This document shows positions 1 through 7,638 of a DNA stretch of 64,000 nt, piece by piece. A program made the position numbers and the translations under genes. Origin of the DNA: Bergeyella zoohelcum ATCC 43767 (GTDB taxonomy: Bacteria; Bacteroidota; Bacteroidia; Flavobacteriales; Weeksellaceae); contig NZ_JH932293.1 in the NCBI RefSeq assembly GCF_000301075.1, forward strand, positions 1,101,755 to 1,165,754, in the 5' to 3' direction. The notes below the pieces were generated by a model that was not told the DNA's origin, did not search any database, and saw only the letters and a program-made list of their open reading frames with translations. How positions within the stretch are numbered: the stretch's first letter is position 1; each line of letters begins with the position of its first letter.

Positions 1-298
1 TTCGGCGAAAGATAACACCAATATTGAGATATTAAAACAAGAACTTTCGGATTATGTACAAAGCCTGAAAACCGATGAAAATAATGTGGTAATTACCAAC
101 CAAAGACATTACGAAGCCCTACAAAAATCATTGGATGCTATACATCGTGTAGAAGAAGCCATTGCTCACCATATCCAGACGGAACTTTTGGCCTATGAAC
201 TTCGTTCAGCATTAGAACATCTCGGCGAAATTTCTGGAGAATTTACCAATGACGAAGTACTCGGAAATATCTTTGCAAATTTCTGTATCGGAAAATAA
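1..298 (+). CDS. mnmE: tRNA uridine-5-carboxymethylaminomethyl modification GTPase MnmE, 3' end only
   Basis: This is the C-terminal part of MnmE (TrmE/ThdF), which with MnmG modifies the wobble uridine of certain tRNAs. The frame is open from base 2, so the start lies outside the window. The visible residues contain the helical C-terminal domain and end in FCIGK. That terminus is nearly invariant in MnmE because the Cys belongs to the C-terminal CxGK motif needed for modification. The stop at 296-298 lies inside a 30-bp repeat that recurs at 7639-7668, so the gene end serves as an integration site and the reading frame is kept intact by the insertion. The family assignment is secure; nothing can be said about the G domain, which is outside the window. 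Confidence 0.93.
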   Translation, partial: SAKDNTNIEILKQELSDYVQSLKTDENNVVITNQRHYEALQKSLDAIHRVEEAIAHHIQTELLAYELRSALEHLGEISGEFTNDEVLGNIFANFCIGK

Positions 299-309
299 CT
301 GCTATTTTT
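280..309 (+). repeat. left attachment site (attL), inside the mnmE 3' end
   Basis: This is a 30-bp sequence starting TTTCTGTATCGG and running through the mnmE stop codon into the intergenic DNA. It is repeated without mismatch at 7639-7668. Weaker similarity continues for about 60 bp beyond both copies, including gtaat-ggtag and a gtttcca-taattaag stretch. Confidence 0.85.
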
Positions 310-580
310 GTAAGTAATTGGTAGTTAGTGTTTTGTGTTTGTAAATAAGTGGTTTCCAACTAATTAAGGTGGAAATTTTTATTACTTTTTGATACATTTT
401 GTTGTTTTTTGATACCAAATTAGGGTGCAATTTGGGATACGATGTTGGATTGAGGAGTAGTTTTGAGGACTTTTAGGGCTACGATGGCGAAATTACCAAT
501 GGCAAATACTGCTAAATAATGGTAAATACACGCAAATACTGGGAGAAATTATTAACATACTGAAAGACAAAAAGTGTAAA

Positions 581-961
581 ATGAGTAGTAATATTAGAAT
601 TAATCGCATTTGTAAACAATGTGGAGAGACATTCGTAGCCAAAACATTTAAAACTCAATTTTGTTCTCATACCTGTAATTCAAGATTTTATAAGCAAAAA
701 AAGAGAGAGGAAAAACTACAAAAAGCAAAAGAGGAATATTCCACTGATTTGAAAATAAGTAAATTAAAATCTACCAAAAGGCATTTTGATTTGGAGGAAC
801 TAAAAGCTAAAAGTTATTTAAGTATTGCAGAGACTTGTGCTTTGGTTGGAATGAGTGATTCCACAATTAGAAAACTTATCAAGGAGCAACAACTAAAAAC
901 CATTAGACTTGGCAAAAAGCATTTAATTTTGAAATCTCAATTAGATGATTTAATGAATTGA
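581..961 (+). CDS. zinc-finger plus helix-turn-helix DNA-binding protein (excisionase-like)
   Basis: This 126-residue protein has two recognisable parts. Residues 10-35 hold four cysteines in a CKQCG ... CSHTC arrangement, a likely zinc ribbon resembling those in other Bacteroidota mobile-element proteins. Residues 75-124 form a HTH_17/excisionase-type module (SIAETCALVGMSDSTIRKLI, then a basic wing). A Lys/Glu-rich linker joins them. It is the first gene inside the left attachment site and is separated from the integrase by about 700 bp. A role in excision control or in regulating the integrase is inferred from position and fold only. The start ATG at 581 follows an A-rich stretch without a clear ribosome-binding site. 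Confidence 0.6.
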   Translation: MSSNIRINRICKQCGETFVAKTFKTQFCSHTCNSRFYKQKKREEKLQKAKEEYSTDLKISKLKSTKRHFDLEELKAKSYLSIAETCALVGMSDSTIRKLIKEQQLKTIRLGKKHLILKSQLDDLMN

Positions 962-1335
962 TTGAGTTTAACATTGTTTATTTTAAAGTATCACATCTTA
1001 AATATCAAAAATGAGTATTAACTCAAAAATAAAAAAATCATCGTTAAAATCGCTTAAAAATCATTTGGCAGCCTTTATAATGTTTTTATTAAAATAGTTT
1101 TGTTGTTTAAGTTGTTAATTAATAATGATTTGAATTTTAAAAAAGCAATAGCCCTTATATTATATACCAATTTATATGTATATAGTTATATTATAGTATT
1201 TATATAAAATATAATTATATATAATATAAGCAAATAATAAATTAAAAAAAGTAATAAAAATAAGATAATTAACTATAAATAAGTTAATAAAAAATAAATA
1301 GAGGAGCGAAAAAATTTTAGCAGAGGAGTAAATTG

Positions 1336-1380
1336 AAAACCTGCCGAAAGAGAACAGAATGTTGGCTTTTGGTAGGTTTT
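1336..1380 (+). other. 15-bp RNA-type hairpin with G-U pairs
   Basis: Bases 1336-1350 pair with 1366-1380 over 15 consecutive positions around a 15-nt loop. Both non-Watson-Crick pairs are G-U when read on the plus strand and would be A-C on the minus strand, so the structure favours a plus-strand transcript. It is followed by TAATTT and not by a long T run. Confidence 0.55.
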
Positions 1381-1454
1381 TAATTTAGGAGTGCATAAAT
1401 ATGTAAAAAAATGTTGCCAATAACACAAAAAATATGAACTTTACACCCCAATAA

Positions 1455-1468
1455 TTGAGGAGGTCGAA
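1455..1468 (+). repeat. 14-bp motif shared in inverted orientation with 5490-5503
   Basis: TTGAGGAGGTCGAA here is the exact reverse complement of 5490-5503, which forms one arm of the long palindrome at 5391-5505. Both copies are intergenic within the element. Function unknown. Confidence 0.6.
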
Positions 1469-1496
1469 ATCCTTAACATTGCTTTTTAAGTAATGG

Positions 1497-1528
1497 AAAT
1501 CCAAGCCAAAAAAGGTTTGGATTTTTTT
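1497..1528 (+). terminator. probable rho-independent terminator upstream of the integrase
   Basis: An 11-bp stem (AAATCCAAGCC with GGTTTGGATTT, one G-U pair in the plus sense) with an A6 loop is followed by a T7 run. It lies 128 bp before the integrase start. It would end a short upstream transcript or act as an attenuator for int. Confidence 0.6.
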
Positions 1529-1655
1529 GTTTTTTAATACTGGATAAATAGAGGATTTTTGGAAAGGAAAAGTAAGAATGAGCTTGAATATAGGTGTTTG
1601 CTGTTGTCTCGTGTTCCTCAATAGGGGGAATGTTGCAACATCAAAATAAAAAGCA

Positions 1656-2795
1656 ATGAAAGTTTATTTAAGAATAAGAAAAGGACAATTGAGCGAACTA
1701 AATAAGCAAAAAGGAAAAGCAAGAATGAATACATTTTACTTGAAATATTACGATGAAGAAACCAAAGAATGCACTTATGAATCCTTGAAACTACAAATAT
1801 ATGATAAGCCTAAAAACTTTGTAGAAAAGCAACATAATAAAGAGACCATTTTATTAGCAGAAGCAGTGAGAAGTGAAAAAATATTGGAAATACAAAGTGG
1901 TCGTTTTGGATTTGTAAGCAGTAGTAGTGGAAAGATAGGATTTTTAGCATACTTTGAAAAAATGGTAGAAAAGAAATATGATGTGAATGGAACTTATGGA
2001 AATTGGAAAAGTGCATTTAAACATTTAGTCAACTACTGCAAAGGAAAAGAAATCCAAATATCAAAAGTAGATGAAGTATTTTTAGAGGGGTTTAAGGACT
2101 ATCTTTTGAATGAAAAAATATCAGACAAAGGAGGAAAGTTAGGGCAAAATACAGTATTATCTTACTTTAATAAAATTAGAACAGCCTTAAAAGAAGCTCA
2201 TAGAGGCAGATTAATATCAGAAAATCCAGTATTGAGAGTAAGAGGAATAAAAGAGGAGGAAACCAATAGACAATATTTAACCTTGGAGGAAATCCAAAGT
2301 TTAGTACAGACTGAATGTGATAACCCATTGATAAAAAGAGCATTTTTATTTAGTTGTATGACAGGATTAAGATTTTCAGATATTGCAAATTTGAAGTGGA
2401 AGAACTTAAATTATGATGAAAATAATGGTTGGGTATTGAAATTCACAATGAAGAAAACCAAAGGAGTAGAGAACTTACCTATAAATGAACAAGCTATACA
2501 ACTAATGGGAAAGAGAGGAAAAGATGAAGAGCAAGTATTTGAAAATCTTGTGTATAGTGCATATGGCAATAAAAAACTACACAAATGGGTAAAGGAAGCA
2601 GGAATAGATAAGCATATTACATTTCACTCTGCAAGACATAGTTTTGCAACATTGCAACTGACAATGGATACTGATATTTATACAGTTAGTAAATTATTAG
2701 GACATAAAAACTTAAAGACCACAGAAATATATGCAAAAGTAATAGACAAGAAAAAAATTAATGCAGTATCAAAAATTCCTAATATTTTTGTATGA
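1656..2795 (+). CDS. int: tyrosine-type site-specific integrase
   Basis: This 379-residue tyrosine recombinase is presumed to integrate and excise the element at the mnmE 3' end. The N-terminal third looks like the arm-binding and SAM-like core-binding domains of Bacteroidota integrases. The catalytic set is visible: R239 (TGLRFSD), H324 and R327 (HSARHSFA), H350 (LLGHKNLKTT) and the nucleophile Y359 (TEIYAKV). Length and spacing are normal, so the protein is likely active. The gene ends 13 bp before the start chosen for the next gene, so the two are probably co-transcribed. It sits on the mnmE side of the element and reads away from mnmE. Confidence 0.93.
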   Translation: MKVYLRIRKGQLSELNKQKGKARMNTFYLKYYDEETKECTYESLKLQIYDKPKNFVEKQHNKETILLAEAVRSEKILEIQSGRFGFVSSSSGKIGFLAYFEKMVEKKYDVNGTYGNWKSAFKHLVNYCKGKEIQISKVDEVFLEGFKDYLLNEKISDKGGKLGQNTVLSYFNKIRTALKEAHRGRLISENPVLRVRGIKEEETNRQYLTLEEIQSLVQTECDNPLIKRAFLFSCMTGLRFSDIANLKWKNLNYDENNGWVLKFTMKKTKGVENLPINEQAIQLMGKRGKDEEQVFENLVYSAYGNKKLHKWVKEAGIDKHITFHSARHSFATLQLTMDTDIYTVSKLLGHKNLKTTEIYAKVIDKKKINAVSKIPNIFV

Positions 2796-2808
2796 AAATA
2801 TTAGGGCT

Positions 2809-4092
2809 ATGATACATAATGATTTAGAAAATGAAGAGTTTGATAAGGACGAATATGAGAGAGATTTAGAATATGAAGAGTGGTGGGAAGGTAAGGAAGG
2901 AAAAAGATGGAGAAATATAGAAAGAGCCATAAATCAAATAGAAGATGAAGAGTTTAGAAAAAAAATAGAGAAATTAAGGGAAAGTAAGGAGTATGCAAAA
3001 GATAAGAAGTGGGAGTTAGTTAAGGAGTTTGGGGAATTGAAAACATATGAAGATAAACTCAATTTTTGGATAGAGAAAGGGTTGAGTTTATTTGATACAA
3101 GATATTTTGATGATTTGGAGGGTTTTAAAAATGTTATGTTGATTGACCCTACGAATGATAAAGAAAAAAGCATATATTTAATCAAACTTACAGAATGGAT
3201 AAATATTGTAAATGAGGAGGAAAAAGATAAAAGTTATCAAACTTTGATTGAGAAATATCATAAAGCAGATATAAATAGGAAGTTTATTAAAGAACAGATA
3301 GAAATTGCAGATAATTCTGTTGAAAATATAATGAGGGAGTTTGGATTAGAAGCAAATTTGATAAACAATTTTTTGAGTATGTATCAACAAAAAAAGAATC
3401 CAAATTGGTATGGTTTATCAAATCATTGTTTAATGCCATTAGGATTTAAAATCATTGCATATAAAACATCAAAGGTTATTGGATTTGTAAAATATAAAGA
3501 GTTTTTAAAAGGAGAACTGGAAAATATAAATGAAATTGAAGAAGTAAAAGAAATGGAAATAGAAAAAGCAGTAGAAATAGAAATAAAAGAGGAGGTAGAT
3601 AAGGTTGTAGAAATTGAGGAAGAAATAGAATATGTTGTAAGTGGGTATAGAACATTTAGAAGAAATGAAAAATTTAGTGATGATGTCAAATTGAGAAAAG
3701 TGTTTGATGAACTAATTAATTTGGTTTTTATAGAAAAAATGGTTTTTGATGATTTTAAAAAAGTTTTTGATTATCAAGAAATTGAGATAGGAAGAAAAGA
3801 GTTAAAGAATAAAATTATTTGGAAAAAAGAAGCCAATAATTCAAGAGATGACAAAAAAGCCTATAATTGGTCTGAATTACTAACTTTGATAGATTATATT
3901 ACAGATATTGATTTTAATAGATACACAAGAGAGATAAAGGAAATTATTATTTGTTGTTTTGATTTTCCAGATAAATCATTAGAAAATAAGATAGAAGATA
4001 TACCAGATAGGATAAAAGCCTATATAGACAGAGAAAATAGTAATAGGAGAAATAAATCCAAAGTAGAGAAAATTTTTGATAACATAGTTTAA
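2809..4092 (+). CDS. unknown element protein with Glu/Lys-rich central segment
   Basis: This is a protein of 427 residues with no family that I recognise. It is highly charged: the N-terminus is acidic (DLENEEFDKDEYERD), and a segment around residues 240-285 is a low-complexity run of Glu, Ile, Val and Lys that could be an extended or coiled linker. There are no signal peptide, membrane segments or recognisable catalytic motif. The start at 2809 was preferred to 2761 because the earlier start overlaps the integrase. It is followed directly by a terminator, so int and this gene form one unit. A role in replication, transfer or phage interaction cannot be assigned. Confidence 0.6.
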   Translation: MIHNDLENEEFDKDEYERDLEYEEWWEGKEGKRWRNIERAINQIEDEEFRKKIEKLRESKEYAKDKKWELVKEFGELKTYEDKLNFWIEKGLSLFDTRYFDDLEGFKNVMLIDPTNDKEKSIYLIKLTEWINIVNEEEKDKSYQTLIEKYHKADINRKFIKEQIEIADNSVENIMREFGLEANLINNFLSMYQQKKNPNWYGLSNHCLMPLGFKIIAYKTSKVIGFVKYKEFLKGELENINEIEEVKEMEIEKAVEIEIKEEVDKVVEIEEEIEYVVSGYRTFRRNEKFSDDVKLRKVFDELINLVFIEKMVFDDFKKVFDYQEIEIGRKELKNKIIWKKEANNSRDDKKAYNWSELLTLIDYITDIDFNRYTREIKEIIICCFDFPDKSLENKIEDIPDRIKAYIDRENSNRRNKSKVEKIFDNIV

Positions 4093-4122
4093 GCCCCCAA
4101 AAAAGGGGCTTAACTTTTTTTT
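4090..4122 (+). terminator. rho-independent terminator after the int operon
   Basis: The stem TAAGCCCC / GGGGCTTA with a CAAAAAA loop is followed by AACTTTTTTTT. It overlaps the stop of the preceding gene. Confidence 0.8.
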
Positions 4123-4181
4123 AAAGGGGCTTAAAGCCATTTAGATTTGCACCATAATTTAATAAAGTAATTATTATAATT

Positions 4182-4415
4182 ATGGAAGATAAAATGAATA
4201 TGTTAAATGTAAAAGAGGCTGCTCCTTATTTAAAATTAAGTGAGCAGTATATCAGAAGATTGTACAACAGAGGTAAATTGGTAGGATATAAACCAAATGG
4301 AGGAAAAATCTATTTTGCTCTTGAAGATTTAGAAAGTTTTTTGAGAAGAAATAGAAGTATGAGTGAAGAAGAGATTTTAAGTAAAAGTTTAACATTTAAA
4401 AAAATTGCAATATGA
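4182..4415 (+). CDS. helix-turn-helix (HTH_17, excisionase-type) protein
   Basis: This 77-residue protein starts with NVKEAAPYLKLSEQYIRRLYNRGKL, a winged HTH typical of excisionases and of the small DNA-binding proteins that precede replication genes in Bacteroidota elements, and then has a basic wing (GYKPNGGKIYFAL). Its stop overlaps the start of the following VirE_N gene by ATGA, so the two are translationally coupled. It probably regulates the replication gene or binds element DNA. The exact role is inferred. Confidence 0.75.
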   Translation: MEDKMNMLNVKEAAPYLKLSEQYIRRLYNRGKLVGYKPNGGKIYFALEDLESFLRRNRSMSEEEILSKSLTFKKIAI

Positions 4416-5269
4416 ATGTATTTAATTTAGACACTTGGGAAAACTATAAACATAGTGGAGTTATGTATTTATATGAGATATACGATAGTATAAAAGAGGG
4501 AGAATATAAGAATGAAATAGAAAAAATTAGATTGCTGTTAAAAAAAGAAATGAAACAAGAAGCTGATGAATTAAAAAGAAAATTACCTGCTTTTACTGTA
4601 TCAGGGATTTTTAATACAAACAGAAGAGAGGAATATCTTATAAAATATTATGGCTTGATGACTTTGGATATTGATAACTTAAAAGATGAGGAAGAAGTAA
4701 AAAGAATAAAAGAAAAAATATGTAAAATAAAATATACTAAAATGGCTTTTATCTCTCCATCAGGTTTGGGAATTAAAATCATTGTGGAAACCAATAATAC
4801 AAATGTGGAAAAGCATAAAGAAGTTTATAAAGAACTTTTAAATTATTACAAACAAGAACTGGATATAGAATTTGATGAGAAAACGATTGATGTTGCAAGA
4901 TTGTGTTTTATCTCTTATGATGAAGAGGCATATTTAAATTTGGATTCAGAGATTTTTATAAGTAAAAATACGAATATTGGCAAAGAAAAAGTAGATGATG
5001 AGTTTGATAGAATAATTGAGAAAATAATAGAATTTACAAAGAAACGACAAGAATTTAAAAATGGAAATAGAAATCGTTTTGTATATTTATTGGTAAAGAA
5101 TAGTAAAGGAGCTGGAATTACAAAGGAAAGAATATTAGAGTTTTGTTTAAATAACTGTATAGAGGAAGATTTTACAGAAGAGGAAATTCAAAATATTGTA
5201 AAGAGTGTATATAATGATGACAAAGTTTGTTTTGGACAATGGAAATATAAGTATAAGAAAAATTTATGA
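4412..5269 (+). CDS. VirE_N / BT4734-like domain protein, probable element replication protein
   Basis: This 285-residue protein has the N-terminal BT4734/VirE_N pattern of Bacteroidota mobile elements: KLPAFTVSGIF near residue 58, YGLMTLDIDNL near residue 84 and AFISPSGLGIKIIVET near residue 112. In related islands this domain is fused to, or sits beside, primase or helicase domains and is thought to act in element replication. Here it stands alone, with only an about 85-residue C-terminal helical region resembling a primase C-terminal domain. It lacks the usual large helicase partner, which suggests a minimal or host-dependent element. It is coupled to the upstream HTH gene by a 4-bp overlap. 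Confidence 0.75.
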   Translation: MNVFNLDTWENYKHSGVMYLYEIYDSIKEGEYKNEIEKIRLLLKKEMKQEADELKRKLPAFTVSGIFNTNRREEYLIKYYGLMTLDIDNLKDEEEVKRIKEKICKIKYTKMAFISPSGLGIKIIVETNNTNVEKHKEVYKELLNYYKQELDIEFDEKTIDVARLCFISYDEEAYLNLDSEIFISKNTNIGKEKVDDEFDRIIEKIIEFTKKRQEFKNGNRNRFVYLLVKNSKGAGITKERILEFCLNNCIEEDFTEEEIQNIVKSVYNDDKVCFGQWKYKYKKNL

Positions 5270-5390
5270 AATGATTTGTGTCAGAAGAAAATTTGATTAA
5301 ATTTGCTCTACAAAATAGGTAAAATTATAAGAGAGAAAACATAGATTTTAAATAAAATTTGACGACATACATTTTGTAAACTGATTTGTG

Positions 5391-5505
5391 TATTTGAAAG
5401 GTCGAAAATTCAAAATATCCACACAATAAAGTTTAGCAAAGTGTTTAGGCTAATAGGCTTAAACATTGCTTTACTATGTGGATAGGGAATTCGACCTCCT
5501 CAAAT
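5391..5505. repeat. long imperfect palindrome (MITE-like or structured RNA)
   Basis: The two halves pair over about 50 nt each: TTTGAAAGGTCGAA...TTC against GAATTCGACCTCCTCAAA, then TATCCACA against TGTGGATA, then an inner part around a TAATA loop (GTTTAGGCT / GGCTTAAAC). A second, overlapping inverted pair links AATAGGCTTAAA (from 5452) with TTTAAGCCTATT (to 5535), so alternative folds are possible. It lies between the VirE_N gene and the lipoprotein gene. Confidence 0.6.
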
Positions 5506-5568
5506 ACGAGTGAAGCAAATGCTTTAAGCCTATTTTGTTGTTTTATGGAATATAAAAAAGAAAATCAT

Positions 5569-5925
5569 ATGAAAAGAAAAATCGCTTTTGGATTATCAGT
5601 ATTACTATTAAGTTTTACACTTATAAGCTGTAAGAATGATAGAATACAAGGTGTTTATCATTATGTGGAAAGTGAAAATAAAGATGATAACAATATTTTC
5701 AGAATGGGTATTAGATTGAGATGTGCATTAATAGGGGAAGTAGAATTTAAAAAAGGAAAATGCTATGTGAATATTGGAGGAATAGAAAAAAGGCTTGATT
5801 ATGAAATAGATGGCAATGAAATCTATGTGAAAAATGATGATGGAACAGAAGATGTCATTAAAATAGTAGATAATAACACTATTATTGTAGCAGGTTGTAC
5901 CTTTAAAAAAGATAAAAACAATTAA
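5569..5925 (+). CDS. small putative lipoprotein
   Basis: This 118-residue protein starts at MKRKIAFG. A hydrophobic signal region ends in a lipobox-like sequence (FTLISC, Cys near residue 21), so export and lipidation are likely. An upstream in-frame ATG at 5476 was rejected because it would precede the signal peptide and overlap the long palindrome. The mature part has IQGVYHYVE and repeated short beta-strand-like patterns with many Asn and Asp residues, resembling small lipocalin-like or copper-resistance-type lipoproteins, but no family is recognised. It is cargo of the integrative element, placed 15 bp before the next gene. Confidence 0.65.
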   Translation: MKRKIAFGLSVLLLSFTLISCKNDRIQGVYHYVESENKDDNNIFRMGIRLRCALIGEVEFKKGKCYVNIGGIEKRLDYEIDGNEIYVKNDDGTEDVIKIVDNNTIIVAGCTFKKDKNN

Positions 5926-5940
5926 ATAAATTATAGCATT

Positions 5941-6537
5941 ATGTGGAATACAAGAAACATTAATTTTGAGATTATTAAGAATGATAGCCAAAAAGTAGAA
6001 AAAGATAGATATATGGATATTTATCCTATATTTATAGATTTTTTTAAAGGTAGAGAATTAGATAAAGAAGCTATTATTTTAGGTATATCGTTAGTGTATA
6101 GTTGGATGCCAACCATACCAAAAATAAATTTAGAAAATATAGATGAAGTTGTAGAAATCATCAAAAAGGAGGAACTTACAGCAGATGATTTAGAGGAATT
6201 ATCAAAATGTTTTAATAATTCAGTGATTGGAACATCTAAACTATTACATTTTATTTATCCAAACAAATATCCTATTTGGGATAGTAATGTTTTTAAGTAT
6301 TTTTATGATGGTTTGGCATTTGAATATAAGGTAAACAAAGTAAGACATTATTTAAATTATTTTGATTTTTGTAATGATTTGATTGCTAATAATGAGGAAG
6401 AAATAACAAAAATACAAAAGGATTTTATTAATAAATTTGGAGTGGAAGTAAGTAAAATGAGAACTTTGGAGCTGATATTTTTCCAAGTAGGAAAGACCAA
6501 AAAAGAAGCTCCTATAACATCAAAAACTCATAGATAA
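5941..6537 (+). CDS. hypothetical protein with TSKLLHF-P-YPIWDS motif
   Basis: This 198-residue soluble protein contains, around residues 98-120, the block GTSKLLHFIYPNKYPIWDS. I have seen similar blocks in small unassigned proteins of bacterial accessory regions, where the pattern recalls a helix-hairpin-helix-type fold. No catalytic residue can be named. It starts 15 bp after the lipoprotein gene, and its stop overlaps the next start by one base (TAATG), indicating co-translation. It is part of the integrative element cargo; function unknown. Confidence 0.6.
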   Translation: MWNTRNINFEIIKNDSQKVEKDRYMDIYPIFIDFFKGRELDKEAIILGISLVYSWMPTIPKINLENIDEVVEIIKKEELTADDLEELSKCFNNSVIGTSKLLHFIYPNKYPIWDSNVFKYFYDGLAFEYKVNKVRHYLNYFDFCNDLIANNEEEITKIQKDFINKFGVEVSKMRTLELIFFQVGKTKKEAPITSKTHR

Positions 6538-6770
6538 TGGATTCAGAGGAAGAAGATAAGATAAGAGAGAAAATTTATAAATTGCACGAAAGGTTGATAA
6601 GTAAAGAGTGGGCAGAAGATAGAAAAAGAGCCTATGAATCGATAAAAGAGATGCAAAAACACTTGGAGTCTTTATCAGAAGAAGAAGCTCACAAACTAAT
6701 GGTAGAGCAGACTCAAAGGATATTGAAAGGTGGTCAATTAAGTAGAAGACGAAAATTTAAGAAAATATAG
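6537..6770 (+). CDS. small charged helical protein, paralogue of the 7231-7494 gene
   Basis: This 77-residue, strongly charged, probably all-helical protein overlaps the preceding stop by one base. Its second half (SLSEEEAHK ... SRRRKFKKI) matches the gene at 7231-7494 in both protein and DNA sequence, and both genes are followed by the same 76-bp repeat. The pair thus arose by a local duplication in the element. The basic C-terminus RRRKFKKI could bind nucleic acid. No family is recognised. Confidence 0.55.
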   Translation: MDSEEEDKIREKIYKLHERLISKEWAEDRKRAYESIKEMQKHLESLSEEEAHKLMVEQTQRILKGGQLSRRRKFKKI

Positions 6771-6777
6771 AGAAAAT

Positions 6778-6853
6778 AAAGCTGTTTTGAAATGATTTTC
6801 AAAGCAGTTTTTTATTTTTGCAAACCATACAAATCATATAATGCTTTTAGTAG
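6778..6853 (+). repeat. 76-bp direct repeat, copy 1, containing a terminator
   Basis: It is identical to 7503-7578. The left part is a rho-independent terminator: CTGTTTTGAAA pairs with TTTCAAAGCAG (one G-U) across a short loop, followed by TTTTTTATTTTT. The right part ends at an ATG (6841) that opens only a 22-codon frame here. Confidence 0.9.
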
Positions 6854-6950
6854 GGGAAGAAAATATTAATGGAGAATATGATGATGTTTTTTTTGTAAAG
6901 TATTAATTAATAGGACTTTTTTATTAAATTTACTGTAAATAAAAAATATT

Positions 6951-7205
6951 ATGAAAATTGAAGATAGATATAGAGAATTGAAAACAGCTGATAATTTAAT
7001 GAGTAATCATTTACATAATAAGTTATCTACTGTATTGAGAGATATAATATCATTAGTAAAAGATACTGAACATGAGAAAATTCTAAAAGATTTTTATAAA
7101 GAGACAGAAGATATTCCTTTTGCAAAAAAAGGAAGTGAAGAGTTTTTAGAGATTAGTAAATTATCTTATAAGGTTTTGCAATATATAGAAGAGAATTTAC
7201 TTTAA
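6951..7205 (+). CDS. hypothetical small helical protein
   Basis: This 84-residue protein is rich in Lys, Glu and Leu, with no signal peptide, membrane segment or family that I recognise. Predicted helices cover most of it (RYRELKTADNLMSNHLHNKL, then LRDIISLVKD). It lies between the two 76-bp repeats within the integrative element, in an A/T-rich context that matches its neighbours. The ATG at 6951 follows an AT-only stretch with no obvious ribosome-binding site. Confidence 0.45.
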   Translation: MKIEDRYRELKTADNLMSNHLHNKLSTVLRDIISLVKDTEHEKILKDFYKETEDIPFAKKGSEEFLEISKLSYKVLQYIEENLL

Positions 7206-7230
7206 TAAATTTACAAAGAAAACCAACTTT

Positions 7231-7494
7231 ATGAGGACAATGATTTTAGTAGGTACATTTACACAGAAAGAGATATTAGAGCACAAAATAAAGGTGATGG
7301 GGAAAGATTGGGTGCAAAACAGATTGGAAGCAAAAGAGCAGGTTCAAGATATGAAAAAGCGACAGAATTCTTTATCAGAAGAAGAAGCTCACAAAGAAGC
7401 AATGGAACAAGCAGAGAAAATCAAAAGATTGAGAGAAGAGAGAATGAGTAGAGGAGAGGATAGTTTTAGTAGAAGAAAATTTAAGAAAATTTAG
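7231..7494 (+). CDS. small charged helical protein, paralogue of the 6537-6770 gene
   Basis: This 87-residue protein has a short hydrophobic start (MRTMILVGTFTQKE), then a long charged helix, the shared NSLSEEEAHKEAMEQAEKI segment and the shared basic end SRRKFKKI. The N-terminal half differs from the copy at 6537, while the C-terminal half and the 3' flank are conserved. This points to duplication with replacement or rapid divergence of the front half. It is followed by the second 76-bp repeat and its terminator. No function can be assigned. Confidence 0.5.
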   Translation: MRTMILVGTFTQKEILEHKIKVMGKDWVQNRLEAKEQVQDMKKRQNSLSEEEAHKEAMEQAEKIKRLREERMSRGEDSFSRRKFKKI

Positions 7495-7502
7495 AGTAAA
7501 TA

Positions 7503-7578
7503 AAAGCTGTTTTGAAATGATTTTCAAAGCAGTTTTTTATTTTTGCAAACCATACAAATCATATAATGCTTTTAGTAG
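7503..7578 (+). repeat. 76-bp direct repeat, copy 2, containing a terminator
   Basis: It is identical to 6778-6853. Near-identity also extends about 30 bp upstream into the 3' ends of the two paralogous genes. The embedded hairpin followed by TTTTTTATTTTT should terminate the cargo operon. Confidence 0.9.
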
Positions 7579-7638
7579 TCAGATTACAAAATGGGCTACG
7601 ATTGATTTTAAAACATACTTAAATGGGAAGTATTACAT

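Larger units (their letters stand above)
962..1655 (+). other. 694-bp AT-rich non-coding region upstream of the integrase
   Basis: No convincing gene is present. The stretch 1130-1300 is almost pure A/T with TATA runs. It is followed by two strong hairpins (1336-1380 and 1497-1524) and a 14-bp motif (1455-1468) that recurs inverted at 5490-5503. The region could hold a replication or recombination site or a small RNA. Confidence 0.5.

Noticed and set aside
1385-1621. Open frame of 78 codons on the minus strand upstream of the integrase
   Set aside because: It covers the terminator hairpin and the repeated motif, has a composition of Phe, Lys and Leu typical of chance frames in AT-rich DNA, and has no neighbour or family support.
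5400-5500. Integron attC site or degenerate tRNA
   Set aside because: The palindrome ends lack the conserved GTT/AAC attC boxes, and the T-loop-like GGTCGAA segment has no matching acceptor or anticodon arm.
5476-5568. Longer start for the element lipoprotein
   Set aside because: It would place 31 residues before the signal peptide and would be encoded by the palindrome.
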